From NCBI GenBank assembly GCA_964570865.1, contig CAZMZM010000018.1, positions 1-40,432 of the forward strand: DNA of 40,432 nucleotides, read 5' to 3'. Positions 8,670 to 16,842 of the stretch are shown in pieces. Below the pieces are notes generated by a model that did not search any database, was not told the origin of the DNA, and saw only the letters and a list, made by a program, of their open reading frames with translations. How positions within the stretch are numbered: position 1 is the stretch's first letter; each line of letters starts with the position of its first letter. A program made the position numbers and the translations under genes. This DNA comes from WGAL01 sp964570865. Lineage in GTDB: Bacteria; Bacteroidota; Ignavibacteria; Ignavibacteriales; Melioribacteraceae.

Positions 8670-10010
8670 ATGATGTTTAGGATAAAACCATTTGGATTTT
8701 TTCTGTTTTTTATTCTGGTAATTGCTAACTCTTTTGCTTCTTATGCTCAAGTGCCCGATTCTGTTAAATCTGATTCATTTGTAGTAAGCCAAATCAGAAT
8801 TGTCGGGAATAAAGATACTAAGGATTATGTAATTCTTAACGAGTTGACTTTTTCTGTCGGCGACACAATTAATCAAAAGATACTTGAGTATAATAGGGAA
8901 AGAATTTACGGATTAAAGATTTTTAACTTTGTTGATATTCTTACGGACAACACGCCTAAATCTAAAATAGTAATTATTGTAGTTAAGGAAACTTGGGCGG
9001 TGTTTCCAATACCGTATTTTATATTTAGGAAAAATTCTATTAAATATTCGCAGTACGGAGTTAATTTCTTATATAAAAACTTTCGGGGACGTAACGAAAC
9101 ACTTTTTGCTAATTTGGGATTTGGGTTTGACCCGAATTTTTATTTTCAATATTCCAATCCGAATTTTTTCAGACCGAATTTATTTTTCAGTATGCTACTT
9201 GGTTACTCGAATTTTTTTAATAAAAGTGTAAAGTTTTTAAAAATTTCAAAAGAGGATTTTAATTACAAATCTTATTATGCTGGATTTAATTTAGGGAAAA
9301 GATATCATTTGTATCATAGGATTGAAATTGGATTTACGTATCGATACATATTTCTAAATAAGCCTTATTCTTCGCAATATTTAAACTCGAAAAAAGATTA
9401 CGAATATGAACCGTCACTTTCATTTTCTTATCAGTATGATACAAGGAATCTTGTGCTTCGCTCTACTTTGGGAACTTACTTTAAAATCTCATTAATACAT
9501 TACGGAATGTATTTAAGTCCAATCCACTTTGTCGATTTTTCTTTTGATTATAGAAAATATTTCCCTTTGAATTCGTTCCTGAATTTTAAGTATAGAGTTC
9601 TAAACAGATATTTAATTGGAGATAAAATTCCAATCTACGAAAAGTCATATCTCGGTTATTCCGATTATGTACGCGGTTACTCTCATTCGATACGAGAGGG
9701 GAAAAATAAATTCTTACTTTCTTCTGAGATTAGTTTCCCTCTTATCAAAGAATATGATTTGGAATTGGATTTACCATTAATCCCTGCTTCTCTAACTTCC
9801 GCTAGAATTGGCTTGGATTTATCCGCTTTTGTTGATGTTGCGAATGTTTATGACGATATTGACTCTTTAAGTCTAAAGGGGGATAATATGTTCGGCTACG
9901 GTGTCTCAATTAATTTATTAATATTACCTTTTGACGCTTTGCGATTTGAATTCGCATTTGATGATAATGGAAAAATGGAGTTTATTTTTGAATCAGGATT
10001 TTCTTTCTAA
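8670..10010 (+). CDS. Short Omp85/BamA-like outer membrane protein with one POTRA domain
   Basis: A predicted outer membrane beta-barrel of 446 residues. A signal peptide (residues 1 to about 27, ending SFASYA) leaves Gln at +1. One POTRA-like domain follows at about 35-105 (VSQIRIVGNKDTKDYVILNEL, a typical POTRA opening). The rest is rich in alternating aromatic strands (FANLGFGFDPNFYFQYSNPNFF and similar) and the protein ends in Phe, the usual barrel C-terminal signal. It is much shorter than BamA, which has five POTRA domains, so it is not the essential BamA; a TamA-like or accessory Omp85 role is possible. The ATG directly follows the previous stop, with another ATG 3 nt later. Confidence 0.8.
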   Translation: MMFRIKPFGFFLFFILVIANSFASYAQVPDSVKSDSFVVSQIRIVGNKDTKDYVILNELTFSVGDTINQKILEYNRERIYGLKIFNFVDILTDNTPKSKIVIIVVKETWAVFPIPYFIFRKNSIKYSQYGVNFLYKNFRGRNETLFANLGFGFDPNFYFQYSNPNFFRPNLFFSMLLGYSNFFNKSVKFLKISKEDFNYKSYYAGFNLGKRYHLYHRIEIGFTYRYIFLNKPYSSQYLNSKKDYEYEPSLSFSYQYDTRNLVLRSTLGTYFKISLIHYGMYLSPIHFVDFSFDYRKYFPLNSFLNFKYRVLNRYLIGDKIPIYEKSYLGYSDYVRGYSHSIREGKNKFLLSSEISFPLIKEYDLELDLPLIPASLTSARIGLDLSAFVDVANVYDDIDSLSLKGDNMFGYGVSINLLILPFDALRFEFAFDDNGKMEFIFESGFSF

Positions 10011-10695
10011 TACCGAATTGTTTTACTCCGACTTGCCTGTTAGTGAAGATAGAATTCTTTCTTTGGGTTATGAAGAATCAAAACATGCAACTAAGGTTCT
10101 TCGGAAATCTGTCGGAGATGAAATATACGTAACAAACGGTAAAGGCTCAATTTTTAGGGGGGAAATTTTATCAGTCGAGAAAAGGGAAGTAAAGGTTAAG
10201 GTAATTAATGAATTAAAGTTCAAAAATAAACTTAAAAATTATACATTTCTTATTCCCAATCTTCACAACAAAGATAGAATGAGATTTGCAGTTGAGAAGC
10301 TTATTGAATTGGGATTTACGAATATTGTAATTTATAACAGCTCCAGAACACTCGCCAAGGGATTTAATCGAGATAAGTGGGAAAAAGTACTGGTTGCGGC
10401 AATTAAGCAATCCTTGAGAGCTTATTTGCCGGAGATTAGATTTTGCAATAAGCTCACTAAATTTGAAGGAGAAAATATTTGTGTTTTTGAACAGCAATCC
10501 GAAATGTTAATTACAGAGTTCATTAAACAGATTAAAGAAAATAAAAAATATACTTTTTTGCTGGGTCCAGAAGGAGGACTGGCCGAAGATGAAATAAAAT
10601 CGCTCTCGCCTCTTGCAATATTAAAGTTAAGCGAGTATCGTCTTCGCTCAGAAACAGCAATAATCTCAGTCGCTTCAATAATTGCTACACTATAA
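9988..10695 (+). CDS. rsmE: 16S rRNA (uracil1498-N3)-methyltransferase
   Basis: A SAM-dependent SPOUT methyltransferase that modifies U1498 of 16S rRNA. The N-terminal PUA-like part contains EESKHATKVLRKSVGDEIYV; the knotted SPOUT core contains FLLGPEGGLAEDEI and LSEYRLRSETAIISVASI. The frame is open back to 9931 inside the upstream gene. I choose TTG at 9988 because GGAG (9977-9980) sits 7 nt before it and it gives 235 residues, normal for RsmE. ATGs at 9961 and 9967 and a TTG at 10018 are alternatives. With this start the gene overlaps the end of the outer membrane protein gene by 23 nt in another frame, and its Shine-Dalgarno lies inside that coding region. Confidence 0.92.
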   Translation: MNQDFLSNTELFYSDLPVSEDRILSLGYEESKHATKVLRKSVGDEIYVTNGKGSIFRGEILSVEKREVKVKVINELKFKNKLKNYTFLIPNLHNKDRMRFAVEKLIELGFTNIVIYNSSRTLAKGFNRDKWEKVLVAAIKQSLRAYLPEIRFCNKLTKFEGENICVFEQQSEMLITEFIKQIKENKKYTFLLGPEGGLAEDEIKSLSPLAILKLSEYRLRSETAIISVASIIATL

Positions 10696-10985
10696 TTCTT
10701 TTTATAATTTAAATTGTTCCTAATTATTCCTTAATAAATTTATATTCTTACAGCTCAAATTTTCTTTGAATAGAAATAGATGGAACTTCCTATAAACTAT
10801 TGCAACAGTTTACAGATTAATTGTGAACCATATTTTATTTTCCTCCCGGAAATTGAATTATAACAGTACCGGAATTTAAGCTCGGTAGTCGAAATTCAAT
10901 AGCGTAGAATGTAGCTAAAACCGATTTAGTTATTTTTATCACTCTCCGTTTTTTAGTACATTGAATTTAAAAAAGCGGAGAACTG
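10696..10985. other. 290-nt intergenic region without a gene
   Basis: AT-rich spacer between rsmE and the hydrolase gene. I see no coding frame of note, no RNA gene and no clear terminator after rsmE. The only structure found is the hairpin at its right end (10944-10980), listed separately. Confidence 0.6.
10944..10980 (+). promoter_or_regulatory. Hairpin that would pair the Shine-Dalgarno of the hydrolase gene
   Basis: CTCCGTTTTTT (10944-10954) can pair with AAAAAAGCGGAG (10969-10980), leaving one unpaired G or C and a 14-nt loop. The GGAG at 10977-10980 is the only plausible Shine-Dalgarno for the ATG at 10986 and would be in the stem. Whether the transcript starts far enough upstream to contain the left arm is unknown. 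Confidence 0.5.
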
Positions 10986-12065
10986 ATGAAATTAAAGATA
11001 TTATTAGCGGTAATTATTTTATTTCCTACAGTAATATTTTCACAAACTGAATTTACATCAATCGATACAACGTTTTACAGCAATGGCTCTAAGCTTGCGG
11101 GGACTTTGACGTTACCTAAAATAAAGGAGAAAATGCCTGCCGTTATTCTACTTACAGGAAGCGGAAGTCAAACAAGAGATGAAGTGATTTACGGATTTCC
11201 GATATTCAAAAGAATCGCCGAATATCTTTCATCAAACGGTATTGCAGTTTTTAGATTCGACGACCGCGGGACGGGTGGTTCGGAAGTCGGCGATTTCGGA
11301 GGAACAACAGCCGATTATGCCGAAGACGCTTTGGCGGCGTTTGATTTTCTGCAGACGTTAAAAATAGTCGATAATAATATGATCGGATTTCTCGGACACA
11401 GCGAGGGAGGAATGGCTTCTATAATTGCAGGAGCATCATCCCCCGATATAGCTTTTATTATTCTTATGGCCGGTCCCACTATTCCGGGGAGTGAAATTAC
11501 TCTTAAACAAATATCAAATTTGCTTACAAGAAAGGGTGTTTCTGAAAAAATAAAAAATGAAAAACTAAAGCTGGAAAAGGAAATAATTGAGTTTGTAATT
11601 AATCAAGGAGATCCCGATACCTTATATCCGAAGCTATTTAACGAAGCCGTGAAAAACTACACAGAACTTCCGGAGGCAACAAAGAAGCAGATTACAACCG
11701 ATTCGGCTTATGCTAAAATATTTGCGACACAGACAATCAAAACATTAAATAATCCTTGGATAAAATTTTGGTTTACTTACAATCCGAAAGATGACTTGAC
11801 TGAGCTTTCAATGCCTATACTCGGACTTTACGGTGGAAAGGATATGCAAGTACCTGCCAAAGCTGATTCCGTTGCATTGCGAAATGCAGCAATTGAATCG
11901 GGTAACAACAAAGTTAAGATTGTAATATTTCCCGACGCTAATCATTTATTCCAAAATGCCAAAACAGGTATGCCTGAGGAATACCCCGAATTACCTAAAC
12001 AATTTGTCCCGAACTTTTTAGATTCGATTGTAAAATGGATTAAATCAATAAATACTTTAAATTAA
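10986..12065 (+). CDS. Secreted alpha/beta hydrolase
   Basis: A predicted exported serine hydrolase of 359 residues. The signal peptide covers residues 1-19 (hydrophobic ILLAVIILFPTVIFS) and Gln20 would be the first mature residue. The nucleophile elbow is GHSEGG with Ser139; FRFDDRGTGGSE at about 89-100 is the usual strand-loop before it. YGGKDMQVPA near residue 280 supplies an acid, and FPDANHLFQ near 315 the catalytic His. The architecture resembles esterases and dienelactone-hydrolase-like proteins common in Bacteroidota. The substrate is unknown. It is alone on this strand: rsmE ends 290 nt upstream and folC converges downstream. Confidence 0.87.
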   Translation: MKLKILLAVIILFPTVIFSQTEFTSIDTTFYSNGSKLAGTLTLPKIKEKMPAVILLTGSGSQTRDEVIYGFPIFKRIAEYLSSNGIAVFRFDDRGTGGSEVGDFGGTTADYAEDALAAFDFLQTLKIVDNNMIGFLGHSEGGMASIIAGASSPDIAFIILMAGPTIPGSEITLKQISNLLTRKGVSEKIKNEKLKLEKEIIEFVINQGDPDTLYPKLFNEAVKNYTELPEATKKQITTDSAYAKIFATQTIKTLNNPWIKFWFTYNPKDDLTELSMPILGLYGGKDMQVPAKADSVALRNAAIESGNNKVKIVIFPDANHLFQNAKTGMPEEYPELPKQFVPNFLDSIVKWIKSINTLN

Positions 12066-12115
12066 ATAATTTAAAAAATTCCCCTCATTACGAATCCATC
12101 TAAAGACGAAAAATA

Positions 12116-12160
12116 TTATCCATTATCAATTATCCATTGTCCATTCTCACTTGTCCATTA
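12116..12160. repeat. Short degenerate TCCATT repeats between convergent genes
   Basis: Variants of TTATCCATT, ATCAATTATCCATT, GTCCATT and CTCACTTGTCCATT follow one another in about 45 nt. The motif (A/T)(T)(A/G)TCCATT occurs four times. The tract touches the stop codon of folC (12158-12160). Similar ATTATCCATT/GTCCATT tracts are common intergenic repeats in several bacterial lineages. No other copy was noticed in this window. Confidence 0.6.
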
Positions 12161-13414
12161 TTTACCGAGTGTTTTTTTGATTTCACCTAAAACATAAATA
12201 CTGCCGACAACAGCCAGGCAACCGTTTGAATTATTAATAATAAACCGGTCGATAAACTTGGAAGCATCCGGAAGGGGATTGCCCTTTATTCCATAGGTTT
12301 TTGCCAAGTCGATTAGCTCTTCCGTAGTTGCCGCACGGTGAAAATCAATTGTTGTGAAATAGAATTCATCAAACTGATTTTTCAGAAGCGGAAAAATCTC
12401 AGTTAAGTTTTTATCTTTCATTGCTCCGAAAATAAGAATTCGCTTTCTGCAATTTTTAGACACATCAGAAAACGCTTGTGCAAATGCTTCTATTCCTTCT
12501 CTGTTATGTGCGGAATCGAAAATTACCAACGGGTTTTTATTCACGATTTCAAATCTTCCTTCAAGTCCGCTGTTTGAATATACATTCATTAATCCGTTGG
12601 AAATTTTGGACGCATCGTAAATACCTAAAGTTTTGTAAAGAGTTAAAATAGCAAGTGCAGCATTATTTAATTGGTGCCTTCCAATAAAGCCTGTTTTGTA
12701 TATTGTCAGTTTTTTATCATCAAAGGATAGTCTGATAAAATCTTCGGCAGGCTCGATAAAAGAATGCAGATTGTAAAACTCGGAATTTTTTATATTACAA
12801 ATTTTTGCTATTTCTTCCTCCGCAACACGTGGTAGGAGTCCGGTAAAAACTTTAGAATATTCCTTAATTATTCCCCCTTTTTCGCGGGCTATCTTTCGTA
12901 ATGAATTTCCAAGAATTTTTGTGTGTTCTAAACTGATAGTCGTTATTATTTCGGATAGCGGGTTCATAGTGTTTGTTGCGTCAAGCCTCCCTCCCAAGCC
13001 TGTTTCAATAACTGCGTAGTCAACTTTATTCTCATAGAAGTAAGTAAATGCAATAGCGGCGGAGATTTCAAAAAAAGTAATTTGAAAATCTTCAATTTCT
13101 TTAAAATATTTATTTATAAAATATGTGATGAACTCTTTATCAATCTTTTCGCCGTTTATTCTAAACCGTTCGTTGTAGTCAACAAAATGAGGAGATGTAA
13201 ACAAGCCGACCTTGTAATCAAACTCTTTCAGTATGCTTGCAATAAAGGAAGAAGTGCTTCCTTTGCCGTTTGAACCGGCAATGTGGAAAGTTTTAAGTTT
13301 GAGCTGCGGATCGCCTATTTCGTGTAGAAAGTTTTTGATATTGTCCAGCCCGAGTTTCATTCCCATTTGACGGAGTGAAAATATCTTTTCTATTGCTTCG
13401 TTATAGTTTATCAT
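12158..13414 (-). CDS. folC: Folylpolyglutamate synthase / dihydrofolate synthase
   Basis: A Mur-ligase-family ATPase that adds glutamate to folates and usually also makes dihydrofolate from dihydropteroate. 418 residues, normal length. The P-loop GSNGKGS is at residues 47-53, followed by LFTSPHFVDYNERFRI; ETGLGGRLDATN and ISLEHTKILG are the family's central motifs, with GRHQLNNAALAI and FDSAHNREGIEAF in the C-terminal ligase domain. It is the last gene of a six-gene minus-strand operon, overlapping pyrD by 4 nt. Whether it has both activities cannot be read from sequence alone. Confidence 0.96.
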   Translation of the reverse strand: MINYNEAIEKIFSLRQMGMKLGLDNIKNFLHEIGDPQLKLKTFHIAGSNGKGSTSSFIASILKEFDYKVGLFTSPHFVDYNERFRINGEKIDKEFITYFINKYFKEIEDFQITFFEISAAIAFTYFYENKVDYAVIETGLGGRLDATNTMNPLSEIITTISLEHTKILGNSLRKIAREKGGIIKEYSKVFTGLLPRVAEEEIAKICNIKNSEFYNLHSFIEPAEDFIRLSFDDKKLTIYKTGFIGRHQLNNAALAILTLYKTLGIYDASKISNGLMNVYSNSGLEGRFEIVNKNPLVIFDSAHNREGIEAFAQAFSDVSKNCRKRILIFGAMKDKNLTEIFPLLKNQFDEFYFTTIDFHRAATTEELIDLAKTYGIKGNPLPDASKFIDRFIINNSNGCLAVVGSIYVLGEIKKTLGK

Positions 13415-14328
13415 AAGTTGTAGGAGGCTGTCAGTTCCGAAATAGAATTAATATTTTGATTTTTGCAAAATTTAGTTATTCCTTTAATTACTTCTTCCGA
13501 CACTTTGGGATTAATAAAATTAGCAGTCCCAATTTGTATTGCAGAAGCTCCGGCAATCATAAATTCAACAGCGTCTTCCCAATTTGATATTCCGCCTACT
13601 CCGATAATCGGAATGTCAACGTTTCTGCTAATTTCCAAAACTTTTGCCAAAGCAACCGGTTTTATTGCCGGACCGGATAACCCTCCTGTTATATTTTTGA
13701 TTTTCGGTTTCCTTGTGTATATATTAAAAGCAGTTCCAACCAGTGTATTTATTGCGGAAACCGCATCGCCGCCTTCTTCTTTAACTGCCTTGGCAAATTC
13801 GGAAATGTTTGAAGTATTTGGTGAAAGCTTTATTATTAATGGTTTTGACGAAACAGGACGGAGCAAATTTGTAATTTTTCTTACCGACGATAAATCGTTG
13901 CCAAAACTTAATCCGCCATCTTTAACATTTGGACACGAAACATTAATTTCAAAAGCTTTTATTGAATCAATATTCGTTAATTCCGCGACACAAGTTTTGT
14001 ACTCGTCAAAAGATGAAGCTGCAATGTTACATATTACGGTCGAATTAAGTTTCTCGAGGTTTGGTAATTTTTCTTTAATGAATCGTTCTAACCCGATATT
14101 TGCAAGCCCGATAGCGTTTAACATTCCGGATGCCGTTTCTGCAATTCGCTCAGGCGGATTACCAATTCTTGATTTGAGGGAAATCGATTTTGTGATAATT
14201 GCACCGATTTCGGATAAATCAATAAATTCCGAAATTTCATCTCCGTAACCAACTGTTCCCGAAGCCAGCATAACAGGATTCTTTAATTTTAAATCTCCGA
14301 TTTTTACTTCAAGATTTATTCCGCTCAT
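13411..14328 (-). CDS. pyrD: Dihydroorotate dehydrogenase, class 1B catalytic subunit
   Basis: Oxidises dihydroorotate to orotate on FMN in pyrimidine synthesis. 305 residues. The N terminus LKNPVMLASGTVGYG is typical of class 1; the active-site loop FEINVSCPNVKDGG supplies the catalytic base Cys132, which separates class 1 from the Ser-dependent class 2 enzymes. The FMN phosphate loop is IPIIGVGGISNWEDAVEFMIAGASAIQIGT. The pyrK electron-transfer subunit immediately upstream (4-nt overlap) identifies it as the heterotetrameric NAD-linked class 1B enzyme. Confidence 0.96.
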   Translation of the reverse strand: MSGINLEVKIGDLKLKNPVMLASGTVGYGDEISEFIDLSEIGAIITKSISLKSRIGNPPERIAETASGMLNAIGLANIGLERFIKEKLPNLEKLNSTVICNIAASSFDEYKTCVAELTNIDSIKAFEINVSCPNVKDGGLSFGNDLSSVRKITNLLRPVSSKPLIIKLSPNTSNISEFAKAVKEEGGDAVSAINTLVGTAFNIYTRKPKIKNITGGLSGPAIKPVALAKVLEISRNVDIPIIGVGGISNWEDAVEFMIAGASAIQIGTANFINPKVSEEVIKGITKFCKNQNINSISELTASYNL

Positions 14329-15095
14329 AGCGTTACTTCCTTTGAATTAAAAACAGGCCCCTCTTTACAAACTAATCTATAACCTTCCGAATCGGCTGAT
14401 TTTATCGGACATCCTTGGCATAATCCAATCCCGCATGCCATCTTGCTTTCGGTAGATATTTGTAAATCAACATTTTTTTCGTTAAAAAACTTTGTTGCCG
14501 ATTTTAACATGGGAATCGGACCGCAGGCGTAAGCCGTAATGTTAGGCTTTTGGACTGAACTCCAGATGTTCCGGATGTTTTCGATTACATTACCGGAAAA
14601 CCCTTCGGAACCGTCATCCGTTGCATAAAATACATTATCAAATAAAGAAAGATTTAATTTTGATGAAACTCGAGCACCCCAGAATAACATTGAGTTAATA
14701 CCATGTTTTGAGAGTCGTTCTCTTAGAAAGGGAAGCGGTGCAATTCCAATTCCTCCACCGAGAAGAATTGCAATGTCCGTGTCATGGTTCATTTTAAATC
14801 CGTTTCCTAAAGGTCCTTCCAGCGAGATAGAGTCGCCTTCCTTAAGTTCACTTAATATTTTAGTGCCGGTACCGACTACCTCGTATATGAAACCAACAAT
14901 CTCGTTTTTTGCATAAGCAACGGAAAGGGGACGACGCAGAAAAGGAGCGCTGTAATCGTTAACCTTTATGTTACAAAACTGCCCGGGTGTAACAGCCCGG
15001 GCAATATTAAAATTTTTAACTTTTAGAAAATAAATATCTTCGGCAATTTTTTGATTATTAACCACCTCGGAATATTCAATATAAATACTCATCAA
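14325..15095 (-). CDS. pyrK: Dihydroorotate dehydrogenase electron transfer subunit
   Basis: Carries electrons from the PyrD FMN through a [2Fe-2S] cluster and FAD to NAD+. 256 residues, ferredoxin-reductase fold. FAD binding is seen in PFLRRPLSVA, the NAD-binding side in LGGGIGIAPLPFL and YACGPIPMLK. The C-terminal cluster ligands are in CGIGLCQGCPIK and RLVCKEGPVF, the C-x4-C-x2-C ... C arrangement of PyrK. The gene overlaps both the RpiB-like gene upstream and pyrD downstream by 4 nt, consistent with coupled translation of the complex. Confidence 0.96.
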   Translation of the reverse strand: MMSIYIEYSEVVNNQKIAEDIYFLKVKNFNIARAVTPGQFCNIKVNDYSAPFLRRPLSVAYAKNEIVGFIYEVVGTGTKILSELKEGDSISLEGPLGNGFKMNHDTDIAILLGGGIGIAPLPFLRERLSKHGINSMLFWGARVSSKLNLSLFDNVFYATDDGSEGFSGNVIENIRNIWSSVQKPNITAYACGPIPMLKSATKFFNEKNVDLQISTESKMACGIGLCQGCPIKSADSEGYRLVCKEGPVFNSKEVTL

Positions 15096-15775
15096 AATTT
15101 TCTATTAATGAAATGTTTTTCTATTTCTGAAATTTTATCTAATCTTCTCTGATGTCGGTCTCCCAAAAAGCCTGAAGAGAACCAGATTTTTAGAATCGAT
15201 TTAATTGTTTCAATTCCAAGTGATTTTGCTCCGAGAACTATTATATTAGCGTTATTATGTTCACGCGCGCTTTGAGCGGAAAACTCGTTATAACAAGTTG
15301 CAGCTCTAATCCCGGGAACTTTATTAGCCGTTATCGCAGAAGGAATTCCGGTAGCATCAAAAATAATCCCGAAATCCGCTTCATGCAACGCCACTTTTTT
15401 TGCGGCTTCGAATGCAAAGTCGGGATAATCGCACGACTCTTCGGAGTTTGTTCCGGCATCCGAAATTGTAAATTGACCGAGCTCGGGCAAAAACTTTTTA
15501 ATTGACTCTTTCACGGCATATCCTGTATGGTCGGAAGCCAACACAATTTTAAGATTGCTGTTTACTTGGTTCTGCAAATTTGAATTGCGTGAAATATTCT
15601 TCGGAGTACTTTGTTTTCCCGGTACTTCATTTACCTCAATTTTAATTTTCCGTTCATTAATCTTATCACGGGCAGCAGGAGTAATTAATGTATTGGAATC
15701 TATATAGAGCAGATTTTTTCCCTCCTTGATAAGAGAAACAACATCAGATTCTGTAATTAATTTTTTATTTTTCAT
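15092..15775 (-). CDS. RpiB/LacAB-family sugar-phosphate isomerase-like protein with N-terminal extension and altered active site
   Basis: 227 residues, against about 150 for RpiB. Residues 1-50 (LITESDVVSLIKEG ... ITPAARDKINERKIKI) are not part of RpiB; the 'ITPAARD..xxRxIxI' pattern resembles the N-terminal segment of EutQ-like and some microcompartment-linked proteins. A linker (about 51-73) follows. Residues 75-227 are the RpiB fold: SDHTGYAVKE, SCDYPDFAFEAA, ANKVPGIRAATC, REHNNANIIVLGAKSLG and GDRHQRRLDKI. In RpiB the proton-shuttling Cys lies in GxxxCGTGxG; here the segment reads GIIFDATGIP with Asp140 in its place. It may still be an isomerase using Asp, or have a new substrate. It lies in an operon between manC and pyrK. 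Confidence 0.82.
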   Translation of the reverse strand: MKNKKLITESDVVSLIKEGKNLLYIDSNTLITPAARDKINERKIKIEVNEVPGKQSTPKNISRNSNLQNQVNSNLKIVLASDHTGYAVKESIKKFLPELGQFTISDAGTNSEESCDYPDFAFEAAKKVALHEADFGIIFDATGIPSAITANKVPGIRAATCYNEFSAQSAREHNNANIIVLGAKSLGIETIKSILKIWFSSGFLGDRHQRRLDKISEIEKHFINRKF

Positions 15776-16842
15776 TAAACTAAATCGGTTTTATTTTTCA
15801 TTTTAAGATAATCAACAACGTTCTTAACATTTTGGGCTTCATTTCGGTTTACAATTAAAAGCGCGTCATCGGTTTCAATTACTACCACATTCTCCACACC
15901 GATAACCGCCGTAAATTTATTTTCATTTTTAATATATGAACCGAGAGTGTTTTCAGTATAAACATCACCGATTAGTACATTCCCGTTTTTATCTTGTTCC
16001 GATAACTGATAAACAGCTTCCCAGCTACCGACATCGTTCCAAATAAAATCTCCTTTGATTAGATAGACTTTTTTTGATTTTTCCATTACTCCGTAATCAA
16101 TAGAAATACTTTTAAGCTGACCGTAAATGTTTAAAAGTGTTTCTTCAAAATTATCTGTGCCATAAGCTTCACGAACATCTAAGATTTTATTGTAAAGATC
16201 AGGCATGTATTCTTCAAGCTCATTCAAGATGGAATCACTTCTCCAGATGAACATTCCTGAGTTCCAAAAGAAATCGCCGGATTTTACGAAACGTTTGGCT
16301 GTAGCAAAATTAGGCTTTTCGGCAAAAGTTTCAACTTTGTGTATTCCTTGCGCAACTTCCTCGTCATTCATCTGAATGTATCCGTATCCTGTTTCGGGAC
16401 GAGTAGGAGTTATACCGATTGTAACAAGAGAATCTTTGGAATAAGCAAATTCAGCTGCATTTGTAAGCGTATTGCGGAATTTCTTTTCATCTAAAATCAG
16501 ATGGTCGGCAGGTAAAGTTAAAATAACACCATCCGGATTTAACTTGTTAATAATTGCGGCGCTTAATGCTACACAAGGGGCAGTGTTTTTCCCGAAAGGT
16601 TCAGCTATAATATTTTCTGCGGGAACCTCCGGAAGTTGTTCAATAATTTTATCTTTTTGAATTTTATTGGTAATTACAAAGATGTCGTTATTATTTACTA
16701 ATCCCTTGAGGCGATTAACAGTTCCTTGGATCATTGTTTCTTCGCCAAAGATATTCAATAGTTGTTTTGGTGATGCGGCACGGCTTCTGGGCCAAAATCT
16801 GGAACCTACTCCGCCTGCCATAATTACTGCATATAATTTCAT
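15775..16842 (-). CDS. manC: Mannose-1-phosphate guanylyltransferase
   Basis: Makes GDP-mannose from mannose-1-phosphate and GTP for glycans. 355 residues, the single-domain form without the phosphomannose isomerase domain. The nucleotide-binding signature MAGGVGSRFWPRSR is at the N terminus, followed by SPKQLLNIFG; LPADHLI, RPETGYGYIQ, AEKPN, FFWNSGMFIWR and GDFIWNDVGSW are the expected core motifs. The stop overlaps the start of the RpiB-like gene by one base (TAATG), and the gene upstream ends directly against its ATG. Confidence 0.94.
   Translation of the reverse strand: MKLYAVIMAGGVGSRFWPRSRAASPKQLLNIFGEETMIQGTVNRLKGLVNNNDIFVITNKIQKDKIIEQLPEVPAENIIAEPFGKNTAPCVALSAAIINKLNPDGVILTLPADHLILDEKKFRNTLTNAAEFAYSKDSLVTIGITPTRPETGYGYIQMNDEEVAQGIHKVETFAEKPNFATAKRFVKSGDFFWNSGMFIWRSDSILNELEEYMPDLYNKILDVREAYGTDNFEETLLNIYGQLKSISIDYGVMEKSKKVYLIKGDFIWNDVGSWEAVYQLSEQDKNGNVLIGDVYTENTLGSYIKNENKFTAVIGVENVVVIETDDALLIVNRNEAQNVKNVVDYLKMKNKTDLV

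Noticed and set aside
13463..14248. 261-residue open frame on the + strand across pyrD
   Set aside because: It is the antisense shadow of pyrD: low-complexity Ile/Ser-rich translation, no family motif, and it lies wholly within a certain gene.
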